The notes under the pieces were generated by a model that was not told the DNA's origin, ran no database searches, and saw nothing but the letters and a program-made list of their open reading frames with translations. 64,000 nucleotides of DNA. Source: Halopenitus salinus (lineage in GTDB: Archaea; Halobacteriota; Halobacteria; Halobacteriales; Haloferacaceae). The position numbers and the translations under genes are program-made. The DNA is taken from assembly GCF_042662125.1 (NCBI RefSeq), contig NZ_JBHSXL010000002.1, forward strand, positions 263,857-327,856, in the 5' to 3' direction. Shown piece after piece: positions 6,945-16,737 of this stretch (the stretch's first letter is position 1; every line of letters starts with the position of its first letter).

Positions 6945-9734
6945 TCACGATTCGGTTAGCAGCTGTCGAAGGACGTAGTGTAGGATGCCGCCGTGTTCGA
7001 TGTATCGCACCCCGGCAGGTGTGCCCACCTGGGCCGTCACCGGGAACTCAACCGACGACCCGTCCGACCGCTCCGCAGTCACCGTCAACTCGGCCATCGG
7101 CTCCAACTCGTCGTCCAACCCGTAGATCGTGTAGACCTCTGACCCGTCCAATCCAAGCGCCTCCCAGGAGTCACCGTCCTGGAACTGCAACGGCAACACA
7201 CCCATTCCGACGAGATTGTCCCGATAGATGCGCTCGTAGCTTTCCGCGATGGTCGCACGAACACCGAGAAGGTCGGTCCCCTTCGCCGCCCAGTCACGGC
7301 TCGACCCAGTCCCGAACTCCTCGCCCGCCATCACGACGAGTGGAGTTCCCTCCTCGCGGTACCGCTGGCTGGCCTCGAACACGGTCGTCTGCTCACCAGT
7401 CGGATGGTGGATGGTGTACCCGCCCTCGACGTCGTCGAGCATCTGATTCTCGATGCGGACGTTGGCGAACGTGCCTCGCATCATCACCTCGTGGTTACCC
7501 CGGCGGGCACCGTACGTGTTGAACTCGTGGGGCTCGACACCGTGGTCCATCAGCCACTGGCCGGCCGGCTGATCCGTCCCGAACGGCCCGGCAGGACTGA
7601 TGTGGTCAGTCGTAACCGTGTCACCCAGCGTTAGCAGACACCGTGCATCCTCGACGTTAGAGACGCTGGGTTTCTCCAGCGGGAAATCTTTGAAGAACGG
7701 CGGCTCCCGGATGTATGTCGAGTCCTCGTCCCACTCGTAGACCTCGCCCGTCGGGGCCTCCAGCGCGTCCCATCGCTCGTCGCCTTCGAACACTTCGGCG
7801 TACTTCTCCTCGAACATCGACGGGTCGACGAAGTCGTGGACGGCTTCGTGGATCTCGTCGCTGTCTGGCCAGAGGTCCGCCAGATAGACCGGGTTGCCGT
7901 CCTCGTCGTACCCCAGCGGGTCCTGCTCCAGATCGATGTCCATCCGCCCAGCGAGCCCGTACGCCACCACCAGCGGCGGGCTGGCGAGGTAGTTCGCGCG
8001 CACTTTTGGATGGATGCGCGCCTCGAAGTTCCGATTCCCGGAGAGTACGCTCGTCGTCCAGAGGTCGTGTTCGTCGATAGCGGTCTCGATCGGCTCCGGG
8101 AGCGGCCCTGCGTTCCCGATGCAGGTCGTACAGCCGTAGCCCACGACGTTGTAACCCAGGTCTTCGAGGTATGGCAACAGCCCCGATGCTTCGAGGTACT
8201 GGGTGACGACGCGGCTGCCGGGCGCGAGGCTTGTCTTAACGTAGTCCGGGACGTCGAGGCCACGCTCGACGGCGTTTTTCGCCAGGAGCCCGGCTGCCAG
8301 CATCACGGAGGGATTCGACGTGTTGGTACAGCTGGTGATGGCGCTAACGACGACGCTCCCGTGCCCGATTTCGACGTCGTTGCCGTCGATATTCACGGAG
8401 GCGCGCTTCGTGAGAGGGTCGAGGTCGGGGCGGTCTCGACCGGTGTCCACGACCGCCTTGCCGCCGTCGGTCTGCCCCATCGATTGGTCGCTCTCACCGA
8501 GCCACCGGGCCAGCGCCTCCTCGTCAGCGTCGTCGAGTTCGTCCTCGAACTCGCCGTGGAGTAATTCCCGGAAGTGGGTTCGCATGTCACCCATCTCGAC
8601 GCGGGACTGGGGTTTCTTGGGGCCGGCGAGACTCGGCGTCACGGTCGAGAGGTCCAGTTCGACCGTCTCGGTGTACTCGGGGTTCTGCTCACCGAACAGC
8701 CCCTGGGCGTCCAGATACTTTCGGACGAGCTCGATGTGGTCCTCGTCGCGGCCCGTCAGTTCGAGGTAGTCCAAGGTGGCCTCGTCGACGGGGAACATGC
8801 TGATGGTCGAGCCCTGCTCGGGCGCCATATTCGCGATTGTCGCCCGATCAGGAACAGTCAGCGTCTCCACGGCGGGCCCATAGAACTCAACGAATCGATC
8901 GACAACACCGACATCCCGCAGCAGTTCGGTGACGTGCAGTACGAGGTCAGTCGCCGTCGCACCCTCGGGGAGTTCACCTGTGAGTTTCACGCCGACAACC
9001 TCGGGGAGGTTCATCGTGATGGGCTGGCCGAGCATCGCGGCTTCGGCTTCAATACCGCCGACGCCCCAGCCGACGACGCCGATGCCACCAATCATCGGCG
9101 TGTGGCTGTCGGTCCCGACGAGGGTGTCTGGGAACAGCCAGTTCTCGCCGTTCTGCTCGCGTTCGTGGACGACTTGCCCGAGATACTCCAGATTCACCTG
9201 GTGGACGATACCCGTCCCTGGCGGCACGACACTGAAGTCGTCGAAGGCGTTTTGCGCCCACTTCAGCGCCCGGTACCGTTCGCTGTTGCGCTCGTATTCG
9301 AGTTCGACGTTCTTCTCGTAGGCGTCCTCGTTGCCGAAGTAGTCCACTTGGACGCTGTGGTCGATGACCAGGTCGATGGGGACTTCGGGTTCGACGAGGG
9401 TTGGGTCGCGGTCCTTGCGTTCGACGGCCGATCGGAGTGCCGCGAGGTCTACAACGGCGGGGACGCCGGTGAGGTCCTGGAGGATAACCCGGGACGGCTG
9501 GAACGGGATGTCGGCGTCGGGAACGTCCGGTTGCCAGCCAGCGAGGGCCCGGATGTCGTCCTCGGTAATGTCCTCCCCGTCGGCGTTACGGAGGACGGAT
9601 TCAAGCATAACACGGATACTGACCGGGAGTTTGTCAAGTTCACAGAGGCCTTCCTCTTCGAGGACGGTGAGGTCGGCCATTTTGTAGGTCGTTCCATCGG
9701 CTTCGAACTCGCGGATCGCATTGAAAGGGTTCAT
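6945..9734 (-). CDS. acnA: Aconitate hydratase (aconitase A)
   Basis: 929 residues from MNPFNAIREFEADG; an upstream ATG at 9752 would add six. Aconitase A / IRP-type enzyme converting citrate to isocitrate through a [4Fe-4S] cluster in the cytoplasmic TCA cycle. Cluster ligands are visible: SCTNTSNPS near residue 468 and GCTTCIGNAG near residue 535. The early HSVQVDYFG and the C-terminal swivel-domain motif GEEFGTGSSRDWAAKG are also present. Length is normal for AcnA. It stands next to the metal ATPase gene in the same direction (186-base gap). A housekeeping gene on an IS-rich segment suggests either chromosomal origin or a plasmid-borne second copy. Confidence 0.95.
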   Translation of the reverse strand: MNPFNAIREFEADGTTYKMADLTVLEEEGLCELDKLPVSIRVMLESVLRNADGEDITEDDIRALAGWQPDVPDADIPFQPSRVILQDLTGVPAVVDLAALRSAVERKDRDPTLVEPEVPIDLVIDHSVQVDYFGNEDAYEKNVELEYERNSERYRALKWAQNAFDDFSVVPPGTGIVHQVNLEYLGQVVHEREQNGENWLFPDTLVGTDSHTPMIGGIGVVGWGVGGIEAEAAMLGQPITMNLPEVVGVKLTGELPEGATATDLVLHVTELLRDVGVVDRFVEFYGPAVETLTVPDRATIANMAPEQGSTISMFPVDEATLDYLELTGRDEDHIELVRKYLDAQGLFGEQNPEYTETVELDLSTVTPSLAGPKKPQSRVEMGDMRTHFRELLHGEFEDELDDADEEALARWLGESDQSMGQTDGGKAVVDTGRDRPDLDPLTKRASVNIDGNDVEIGHGSVVVSAITSCTNTSNPSVMLAAGLLAKNAVERGLDVPDYVKTSLAPGSRVVTQYLEASGLLPYLEDLGYNVVGYGCTTCIGNAGPLPEPIETAIDEHDLWTTSVLSGNRNFEARIHPKVRANYLASPPLVVAYGLAGRMDIDLEQDPLGYDEDGNPVYLADLWPDSDEIHEAVHDFVDPSMFEEKYAEVFEGDERWDALEAPTGEVYEWDEDSTYIREPPFFKDFPLEKPSVSNVEDARCLLTLGDTVTTDHISPAGPFGTDQPAGQWLMDHGVEPHEFNTYGARRGNHEVMMRGTFANVRIENQMLDDVEGGYTIHHPTGEQTTVFEASQRYREEGTPLVVMAGEEFGTGSSRDWAAKGTDLLGVRATIAESYERIYRDNLVGMGVLPLQFQDGDSWEALGLDGSEVYTIYGLDDELEPMAELTVTAERSDGSSVEFPVTAQVGTPAGVRYIEHGGILHYVLRQLLTES

Positions 9735-9920
9735 TATTGTGGAAGATTTCAAACGGAGTAACCTTATTCTTGTTCCCGTTCTCGGGAGACGGGATTCGAG
9801 CAGTTCGACGTGTTCGTTGGACCTGCCCGAAGGGGTTCAGAGAGCTCGTTGCTCTCGTGTTCGACGAGTGACACAGTTCTGCATAAGGTGGCACTGTCTT
9901 TCTCGCTAGTCTTCATGGGT

Positions 9921-12311
9921 TCATACACCCATTTCTTGGCCAGTCTTACCGTCCATGCGTTCAGGCGCGATTCGCGACAACCGCATCGCGTTCCCGGTGA
10001 CACCGAGGCTCATCCCCATATCACCGACAACGACCGCCAACGCAACGCTGACCAGACCCAGCGGCACGCCCAGCGCCAGCAGGAGCTTTACGCCGAGGCT
10101 CGCCCAGATGTTCTGCCGGATCACGCCGTTGGCCGTACGCGACAGGTCGTACAGGTACGGGAGCTTCCCGACATCGTCGCCCATCAACGCAATATCGGCC
10201 GTCTCAAGAGCGGTGTCGGTGCCGGCTGCGCCCATCGCGATGCCGACCTCCGCGGTGGCGAGCGCGGGCGCGTCGTTGATGCCGTCACCGACCATCGCGA
10301 CCTCACCGTACTCTGCCTGTAATTTCTCGACAGCGTCGACCTTCTCGTCGGGCAGGAGTTCTGCGCGATACTCATCGACACCGACCTGCTCGGCGATAGC
10401 GCGGGCAGTTCCCTCGTTGTCGCCGGTCAACATTACCACGCGCTTGACGCCCAACTCGTGCAGGCGTTCGACGGCCCGCTTTGAGGCCGGGCGCACCTCG
10501 TCGGCGATGGCGATCGCACCCAGCAGTTCCGACTTCGTCCCGACGATAACGACCGTCTTGCCCTCCCGCTCCAGCGCGGAGAGGGCATGTTCGGCGAACG
10601 CGCCGGCGTCGGACTCGGCTGCCTCTTCCGCCATGACACCGCCGTCCGTCTCGCGGCGTGCCCGAGCGAGGTCGAAGCCGAGCTCCTCGAAGAGCGCGGG
10701 CTTGCCCGCATAGTACGTCTTGCCGTCGATCTCGCCGCGGATGCCCCTCCCGGTGAGGCTCTCGAAGCCAGTCGGGTCGGGCAGGTTGCCTACGCCTGCC
10801 TCCTCCGCCCGGGCGAGAATCGCCGTAGCGATGGGATGCTCACTGCGCCGCTCCAGCCCGGCGGCGCGACGGAGCAGATCGTCCTCCGTGGTGTCACCCA
10901 CCGGAACGACGTCGGTGACGGCGAGTTCGCCCTTGGTGAGCGTCCCGGTCTTGTCGACGGCGACGGCGTCGACCTCGCCCATCGCTTCTAGGTAGTTTCC
11001 GCCCTTGATCAGGACGCCGTTCTTCGCGGCGCTCGTGATGCCCGACACCACCGAAACGGGTGTGGAGATGACGAACGCACACGGGCAGGCGATCACCAGC
11101 AGCGTGAGCCCGCGGATGAACCATGACTGCCAGTCGCCCGCGAAGGTGAACCCGTAGCCGGCTAGGTCCACCGACACCGGGTCGGCAATGACCAGCGGCG
11201 GGATGGCGGCGGTCAGGATTGCCAGCGCGACGACGAGAGGCGTGTAGTAGCCCGAGAAGCGGTCGACGAACTGCTCAGACTCGGTTTTCTTCGCCTGTGC
11301 ACCCTGTACCATCTCGATGATGCGCGAGAGCGTCGAATCGCCAGCGGTCGAGGTAACCTCTACCTCGAGGTACCCCTCTTCGTTGATCGCGCCGGCGTAG
11401 ACCTCGTCACCGGTAGCCTTGTCGACGGGGACACTCTCGCCCGTAATCGGCGACTGGTCGACTGCACTCTCGCCGTCGATGACCGTCCCGTCGAGCGGAA
11501 TCTTGTCGCCGGGGCGGACGACGACGGTCTCGCCAACGTCGACCTCCTCGGCGGGAACGGTCACTTCCTCACCATCGCGACGGACGGTCGCCTCGTCGGG
11601 CGAGAGTTCCATCAGCTCGCGCAGGGAGTCCCGTGCCCTGTCCATCGCATAGTCCTCGAGCAGTTCGGCGATGCTGAACAGGACGGCCAGCGTGGCGGCC
11701 TCGACGAAGTAGCCGATACCGGTCGCCGCGATGATCGCCGTCCCCATCAGCAGGTCGATGTCCAGACTTCGGTTCTTCGCGGAGTAGTACCCGCTACGGA
11801 CGACCGGGATGCCACTGGCCGCGACGGCGCCGAGGAACAGAACATCTGCGATATGGAGCGGGTACTCGAGGACGCTCGCCACTGTGACGTTCTGCCCGGT
11901 GAGGAGGAACTCGAAGAGGAGACCGAGCGTGACGAACGCCGCGCCGAGCCACATCTTCTTCGCGCGGGGACTCGTCCAGACCTCCGACGGTGGCGCGATG
12001 TCGACGCCATTGCCCGACTCCTCTCGCTTATCGCTCTCGGCGTCCGAACCTCCGACGACCTCATAGCCGGCACCTTCGATCGCTTGGACCACGTCGGATT
12101 CGCTGATTCGGTCAGGGTCGTACGTAACAGTCGCCGTGCCGGTGGTCGGCTGGAGCGTCGCGTCGACGACGCCGTCGACGCGCTGGAGGCTCTTGTCGAC
12201 CTTCTGGGCGCAGGAGGGACAGTCCATCTCGGGGACGGTGAAGCGGGCGGTCAACTCCTGTCGCTGCCCGCCCCCGCTCGCCTGTCCCGCTATATTCGGA
12301 TTCTCTGTCAT
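9921..12311 (-). CDS. Heavy-metal-translocating P-type ATPase (P1B, CPC type)
   Basis: 796 residues from MTENPNIAGQ (ATG at 12311). It exports soft metal ions (Zn/Cd/Pb or Cu) across the membrane using ATP. In order: HMA domain with DCPSC near residues 30-34; several membrane helices from about 115; TGES actuator motif; CPC ion-site motif near 407; phosphorylation motif DKTGTLTKG near 451; SEHP nucleotide motif; hinge VGDGINDAPAL near 674. The C-terminal helix pair has DMGMSLGV, closer to ZntA-type (Zn/Cd) pumps, but metal choice is uncertain. The upstream palindrome 12349-12362 and the HTH_10 gene 12372-13121 are the likely regulation. Confidence 0.92.
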   Translation of the reverse strand: MTENPNIAGQASGGGQRQELTARFTVPEMDCPSCAQKVDKSLQRVDGVVDATLQPTTGTATVTYDPDRISESDVVQAIEGAGYEVVGGSDAESDKREESGNGVDIAPPSEVWTSPRAKKMWLGAAFVTLGLLFEFLLTGQNVTVASVLEYPLHIADVLFLGAVAASGIPVVRSGYYSAKNRSLDIDLLMGTAIIAATGIGYFVEAATLAVLFSIAELLEDYAMDRARDSLRELMELSPDEATVRRDGEEVTVPAEEVDVGETVVVRPGDKIPLDGTVIDGESAVDQSPITGESVPVDKATGDEVYAGAINEEGYLEVEVTSTAGDSTLSRIIEMVQGAQAKKTESEQFVDRFSGYYTPLVVALAILTAAIPPLVIADPVSVDLAGYGFTFAGDWQSWFIRGLTLLVIACPCAFVISTPVSVVSGITSAAKNGVLIKGGNYLEAMGEVDAVAVDKTGTLTKGELAVTDVVPVGDTTEDDLLRRAAGLERRSEHPIATAILARAEEAGVGNLPDPTGFESLTGRGIRGEIDGKTYYAGKPALFEELGFDLARARRETDGGVMAEEAAESDAGAFAEHALSALEREGKTVVIVGTKSELLGAIAIADEVRPASKRAVERLHELGVKRVVMLTGDNEGTARAIAEQVGVDEYRAELLPDEKVDAVEKLQAEYGEVAMVGDGINDAPALATAEVGIAMGAAGTDTALETADIALMGDDVGKLPYLYDLSRTANGVIRQNIWASLGVKLLLALGVPLGLVSVALAVVVGDMGMSLGVTGNAMRLSRIAPERMDGKTGQEMGV

Positions 12312-12348
12312 CACTTCACGGTAGGAGCGGGAGTTCGATAGGTCTTTA

Positions 12349-12362
12349 TTGGAATATTCCAA
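12349..12362. promoter_or_regulatory. Perfect palindrome before the metal ATPase gene
   Basis: TTGGAATATTCCAA is a perfect 14-base palindrome, 38 bases upstream of the ATPase start and 10 bases after the end of the regulator gene. Its AT core overlaps where the TATA element would sit, so a bound protein would control transcription of the pump. Operator function is inferred from position and symmetry. Confidence 0.5.
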
Positions 12363-12371
12363 CTACTGGCG

Positions 12372-13121
12372 TCAGTGTGATGCCAGCCGTTCTTCAGCTA
12401 CCCGCTCGCCGGCGACATGTTGCTTCGCCAAATGTTCTTCCGCCCGACGGAGTCGGTAGGTGAGTGTTGACCGTGGCACGTCGAGATGCCCGGCGAGCTC
12501 GCCGACGTCGACCTCGCGGGGCGACTCGTAATAGCCGTGTTCAACCGCAGCCTGAAGAGCGGCCTCTTGGGCTGGCGGTAGGCCGCTCGGTGTCCCGTCG
12601 CGTCCCCCAGCTGATGTTGTTGTGTCCGCTGTGCGGAGCATCTCCATTTGTGCACACTCCCCCACGGCGACTTCGAGAGCGTCGAAGAACGCCGCCACGT
12701 CACCATCGCCGGAGTGGATGAGTCGCCACGTGTAGTGGCGCCCCTCGTGACGGGTCTCGAACAAGACGCCGTCGCCGAGGTGGTCGCGAGCGATATGGGG
12801 AACTGAGGCGCAGGTCGGAGTGCGCTCCCAGTCGGAGTAGAGGATGAGCGTGTCGTCCGTCCGATCCAGCACACGAGTCGTCTGTGTGGCGCCACAGTCC
12901 TCGGTGGCGAGACAGTCAGCGTAGTAGTCGCCGGTGAGAAAGGCGTCCTCGATGGCGTCGAGCGCCTCAGGAGTTCCGGTGGCGTGGTCGACCCGCCAGA
13001 GACGCTCGGCAGTGGCGTGCAGCGAGAGCGAGCGGACACGGGCGTCGGGGTGGTCGGCGAGGGCGTCCGCCACCCGGTTACAGCCCGGCTCGTATTCGAG
13101 GGCGAAGACGAGTTCGCGCAT
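12372..13121 (-). CDS. HTH_10 (bacterio-opsin activator type) regulator, probable metal sensor
   Basis: 249 residues from MRELVFALEYEPGCNRVADAL. The N-terminal part is a sensor-like domain. The C-terminal 60 residues form the HTH_10 domain (LQAAVEHGYYESPREVDVGELA...STLTYRLRRAEEHLA), an archaeal family of transcription factors. Several cysteines in the sensor part (GC near residue 14, DCLATEDCG, PTCASVPH) could bind metal. Same direction as the pump gene, 60 bases upstream of it. The likely job is metal-dependent control of the pump; this is inference from context. Confidence 0.8.
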   Translation of the reverse strand: MRELVFALEYEPGCNRVADALADHPDARVRSLSLHATAERLWRVDHATGTPEALDAIEDAFLTGDYYADCLATEDCGATQTTRVLDRTDDTLILYSDWERTPTCASVPHIARDHLGDGVLFETRHEGRHYTWRLIHSGDGDVAAFFDALEVAVGECAQMEMLRTADTTTSAGGRDGTPSGLPPAQEAALQAAVEHGYYESPREVDVGELAGHLDVPRSTLTYRLRRAEEHLAKQHVAGERVAEERLASH

Positions 13122-13182
13122 ACCCTGTGTACGGCCTCCTACGACATAACCCATGGCCCGGGGCGATGTCTACTGGCGGGTA

Positions 13183-13467
13183 TCAGATCACGTCGTCCGG
13201 GTCGTGGACCTCCTGCATTCGCTGCGCTTCGGCCGCGTATTGTTCCTGGAGGTCGGGGTCATCGACCGTGCCGAGATTGTCGGGTTCAGCGTCGACTGCT
13301 GCCGTCGTATCTCGGACGTCGGTGAATGAGGTTAGTGCTCGTTCCTTCCGATAGTACTGTTCGCCATCGGGTGTTGCGTAGGTGAGGATGATCAGATTCT
13401 GTTCGTCATCGGAGTACGTCCGCTCGACAAGCCAAACACGAACACCGTCTTTAGGCTGATTTGACAT
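13183..13467 (-). CDS. Small hypothetical haloarchaeal protein
   Basis: 94 residues from MSNQPKDGVRVWLVERTYSD. A beta-hairpin-like N-terminal half (VWLVERTY...NLIILTYATPDGEQYYRKE) and an acidic helical tail. No known domain recognised. It lies 37 bases downstream of the DUF6735-like gene in the same direction and may share its transcript. Confidence 0.6.
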   Translation of the reverse strand: MSNQPKDGVRVWLVERTYSDDEQNLIILTYATPDGEQYYRKERALTSFTDVRDTTAAVDAEPDNLGTVDDPDLQEQYAAEAQRMQEVHDPDDVI

Positions 13468-13504
13468 ACTTGGGTGTTTCCCGGGATCCACTAAGGAAGT
13501 GGTG

Positions 13505-14167
13505 TTACGGCTTGCTGAGACTCGCCTTCTCGAAGGGTAATTCTCCGGTCGGAATGAGCAGCTCCTGTCGGTCCCCGACCCGCTCAGCGAGCTTCCGTTT
13601 CAGGTACTGTCTCGCCGTCGACGGCGTGAAGACGCCCTTGTCGAGCATGTCGCCGACGACGTCTTTGAGGGCTGCGAACTGGCCCTGCAGGTGGCCGTCG
13701 CCGACCGGCTCGCCGTCGTACCAGCGCACCGTCGCGAGCGCGCCGTTCCCGACTGTTTCTCCCTGCTCGACCGTCTCTGAGTCGTACTGGAGGCCGAACC
13801 ACAGCGTCCGATAGGCGGTCACCTCGAACGTCGTCGACACCACGAAGAACGCCTCGTGGTGGAGGTAGTCGAGATGGTCAGCGACGATCTCGTCGAGGGT
13901 GAGCCCGGTGGCGCGGGGCTTCGGTTCGACGACCGTCGACGGTCGATCCTCGCCGGCGAGGTAGCCGTCGACCGCATCTGCCTCGAGGCCATCGGCCAGT
14001 TCCGCCAGCAGCTGTTTCGCCCACTTGGAGTCGGTGTCGTCACCACCGAACGGCGATTCAGCCGAAATTCGGCGCTTGAGCTTGAGGTTCGCTGCGCCCC
14101 AATGGCTGTAGTGGAGCGTGTACTGTCCGTCTGTGCGTTCGTACGCAACGAGTGCGCGGTGTCCCAT
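13505..14167 (-). CDS. DUF6735-like haloarchaeal protein
   Basis: 220 residues, beginning MGHRALVAYERTDGQYTLHYSHWG, a start I recognise as typical of the haloarchaeal DUF6735 family (from memory). No catalytic motif is obvious. The protein alternates strands with two helical segments and ends in a basic helix (RQYLKRKLAERVGDRQ). The GAGGTGATTG ribosome-binding site 6 bases before the ATG and the hairpin leader at 14203-14232 define the start. Function unknown; its family is common on haloarchaeal plasmids and islands. Confidence 0.7.
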   Translation of the reverse strand: MGHRALVAYERTDGQYTLHYSHWGAANLKLKRRISAESPFGGDDTDSKWAKQLLAELADGLEADAVDGYLAGEDRPSTVVEPKPRATGLTLDEIVADHLDYLHHEAFFVVSTTFEVTAYRTLWFGLQYDSETVEQGETVGNGALATVRWYDGEPVGDGHLQGQFAALKDVVGDMLDKGVFTPSTARQYLKRKLAERVGDRQELLIPTGELPFEKASLSKP

Positions 14168-14202
14168 CGAGCAATCACCTCACGGGGCGACCGCGACTGG
14201 AT

Positions 14203-14232
14203 CGCCCCGCACCCCTCTCGGGGGACGAACAA
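14203..14232 (-). promoter_or_regulatory. Leader hairpin element (copy 6) with second stem masking G run
   Basis: On the minus strand: GTTGTTCG, CCCCC arm, GAGA loop, GGGG arm, TGC, then GGGGCGA which pairs with TCGCCCC 14 bases on (about 14184-14208), just before the GAGGTG ribosome-binding site. Two successive or alternative stems are possible. Confidence 0.55.
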
Positions 14233-14388
14233 CGCTACCAATAGTTGCTATCGAGGCTTCTTTATTCGGGATGAGTAGTGAAATTGGGGCGGCTAAATCG
14301 GCGAGTGGATCTATGAACTAAATATGGAAGCTCCTGCAAGTTATCTTCTTAAAGAATCATCGAGTATGAAGTGGATACTACACACAGT

Positions 14389-15609
14389 TTATGGTTCTCT
14401 CCAGTATCTCCAGAGAAGAGGTAAATCACTTAGATAAAATAATTTGGCGATTTTACGAATATTTCCGTCGTTGATCGCTGAGAGGGAGTCCTTACTGAGC
14501 TCGTTCAGATCCTTCATAAATTGATCGTACCGTTCATTTGATGCGAGATACAGTAGCCTGGTCATCATCTGACGACGATTTTGTCGGGGGGCGACTTGCT
14601 CGTGCCAGAGGTCATCGTAGACTGCCATCGCTTCCGAAGACGTATCCACTGTACCAGTAAGACAACGGTCGGCGGTCACCGCCGCTGCACGAGCTGATTT
14701 CATACACTTGTACACACCCTCACCCCATACAGGATCAACCGATGGGACTGTATCGCCAATTGCCATAAATGACGAAGTACTCATCGCTCCCGGCGGTTGA
14801 ATGTGAGCTGAGCCACGAACCTGCGTATCCGAGACACGTTTGGCGTTTTCAAAGCGTGGATCCGTTTCAAGCCAATATTCGAGGAAACCGTCCACAGTTC
14901 GATCCTCAGTGGCGTGCTCCCGATACCGCTTGTTTTGAATGAAACAGACACCGACTTTTGCTGTGTCTCCACCAGTGTGGAAAATCCAAGAATATCCTCC
15001 TGGGGCGTATTCGTGGTTTAGCTGTAGCATCATCGCGTCAGCAAGATCGGCATACCCAGGATGATCGAGATTGATTCCCTCAAATTGATATTCGATACCA
15101 ATCGCGTGATTTTTGCGCTCTAGATCGACGACATCCAAGCTCTTGGCTAACGGTGCAGCTGGCCCTGTAGCATCAATAACTATCTCTGCGTAGATCTCCT
15201 CGTCACTATTGTATCGGACGCCCACGACATCCCCATTATCGACTATTGGATCTCTCACACGGGCGTCAAAACGGTAGTCTGCTCCTTTCCTCCGGCCGTC
15301 TTCGACGAGGAACTCTTTGAACTCAGAAAACTCCAGGACGAACCCCGGCTGATCTCGAACGAGATAGTTGTTAGGAGATTCAATAACAACTGAATCTGTC
15401 GCGTGCATGACCACGTCGTCGGGGATACTGAAGGAGGCCATCATCGACGCGAACGTACCGCCGGTAGATTTGTTGCTCTGTGCCGGGAACTCATCCTCTG
15501 CCTCAGTCTCCAAAACAACTACATCGTAACCACGCTCAGCGAGATCTCGTGCACACTGCGCACCTGCTGGGCCTGCACCAGCAATTATCACGTCGTAGCG
15601 ATCATCCAT
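14389..15609 (-). CDS. Geranylgeranyl-reductase-family FAD-dependent oxidoreductase
   Basis: 406 residues from MDDRYDVIIAGAGPAGAQCA; the longer upstream frame is not protein-like. The N-terminal GxGxxG Rossmann motif binds FAD; a second FAD motif, GDTVPSVDPVWGEGVYKCMKS, lies near residue 285. The family contains archaeal geranylgeranyl reductases that saturate isoprenoid chains of membrane lipids, and also halogenase-like enzymes. The exact substrate cannot be told. Divergent from the TrmB-family regulator at 15785 with a 175-base shared promoter region, suggesting regulation by it. Lower G+C than the surrounding plasmid genes. Confidence 0.8.
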   Translation of the reverse strand: MDDRYDVIIAGAGPAGAQCARDLAERGYDVVVLETEAEDEFPAQSNKSTGGTFASMMASFSIPDDVVMHATDSVVIESPNNYLVRDQPGFVLEFSEFKEFLVEDGRRKGADYRFDARVRDPIVDNGDVVGVRYNSDEEIYAEIVIDATGPAAPLAKSLDVVDLERKNHAIGIEYQFEGINLDHPGYADLADAMMLQLNHEYAPGGYSWIFHTGGDTAKVGVCFIQNKRYREHATEDRTVDGFLEYWLETDPRFENAKRVSDTQVRGSAHIQPPGAMSTSSFMAIGDTVPSVDPVWGEGVYKCMKSARAAAVTADRCLTGTVDTSSEAMAVYDDLWHEQVAPRQNRRQMMTRLLYLASNERYDQFMKDLNELSKDSLSAINDGNIRKIAKLFYLSDLPLLWRYWREP

Positions 15610-15784
15610 TTCTGATGTACAAACTCCCAGAATACAGCCGAAAAGGTATTGAAACACAGTGCCACTTCTGGTTCGTTTCAACATAGGCCGTCCTATAGTT
15701 TCAGCAGTAATTTTCCGCCGACATCGTATGACAACAGGAAACAGAACAGCACATACAATTCGTTTGGGCATCTAACGGAGTACT

Positions 15785-16570
15785 ATGTCAGAGCTGGCAG
15801 AATTGGGACTCTCAAGTTATGAAGAGAAGGTATATCGGTCACTCTTAGTGACAGGTGCGGTCACTGCGACTGAACTCTCCGATATTAGCGGCGTTCCGAA
15901 AGGCCGTATTTACGATGTGCTCAACAACCTCAAAGCTCGCAAGCTGATTGAGATCCAGTCAAATGATCCAAAACAGTACGTTGCAGTACAACCCGAGACT
16001 GCCGTTGATATCCTTCTAGCTGAGAAGACGCATGAGATGGCTCAAGAGTGGAACCACCATTTGGAGGCTGCTAAAACGGTCCGTTCGAACCTTTTGCCGA
16101 CACCACCTACAAAGAGTAGTTTCTGGTGCGGGTCGCTTGGGAGCGATGAAATGAGTACGGCTCTCCAGCAACATATGCGGTCTGCGGAGAATTCCGTTCA
16201 TGCAGTCATGGGAACGCCCTATGAGAATTCCACGTGGGAGACATTCCAAACTGAAATTGAGGCCTTTTTTGAAGGGGCTAATTCAGGCCTCACAGTCGAT
16301 TTACTGTTGAGTGAGAAGGTCGTTACCGTACTTCCGGATAGGTTTCCGAGTTTAATCGACGAACGTTCCGTCGATGTGACTGTAAGAACTATTTCTGATG
16401 TCGCTCTCTCTTTCGATGTAATCGATCAGGTAGAGACGACAATTGACCTCCCACATCCAGTAACTGGTGGCGATCGGATTGGAGTAGTCGGGATTAAAGA
16501 TTCGAAGGTGGTCGAAGAGTTTGAGAAATGCTTCCAACAACTGTGGACCAATGCAGACCCTCTCATTTAG
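15785..16570 (+). CDS. TrmB-family transcriptional regulator
   Basis: 261 residues. The N-terminal winged helix is typical of TrmB (MSELAELGLSSYEEKVYRSLL... SGVPKGRIYDVLNNLKARKLIE), followed by a helical linker and a C-terminal effector-binding-like domain. TrmB proteins in haloarchaea control sugar and redox metabolism. It starts 5 bases after TAACGGAGTACT and is divergent from the reductase gene 14389-15609, the most likely target. Lower G+C, like its neighbour, suggests they arrived together. Confidence 0.85.
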   Translation: MSELAELGLSSYEEKVYRSLLVTGAVTATELSDISGVPKGRIYDVLNNLKARKLIEIQSNDPKQYVAVQPETAVDILLAEKTHEMAQEWNHHLEAAKTVRSNLLPTPPTKSSFWCGSLGSDEMSTALQQHMRSAENSVHAVMGTPYENSTWETFQTEIEAFFEGANSGLTVDLLLSEKVVTVLPDRFPSLIDERSVDVTVRTISDVALSFDVIDQVETTIDLPHPVTGGDRIGVVGIKDSKVVEEFEKCFQQLWTNADPLI

Positions 16571-16737
16571 TAAACTCTAGATCCCTCTGAACCGATGATT
16601 TGCTTGAAGTGGGGGCAGACCAAGATGTAATGTCGCCTAATCGATTTGTTCCCCTCAGCGGTGAGTATATCCTCTGTACTGCCCGGCTGTTTTAGCTCGC
16701 TCTGAATATAAACCCGTATCGGCGACCACTGCTACTC
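16571..16737. other. Non-coding gap after TrmB gene
   Basis: No gene or clear element is seen between the TrmB-family stop and the gene remnant at 16738. Confidence 0.4.

Noticed and set aside
8574..9761. 395-codon open frame on the plus strand across the aconitase gene
   Set aside because: It is antisense to a fully conserved acnA; GC-rich haloarchaeal genes routinely leave long open antisense frames.
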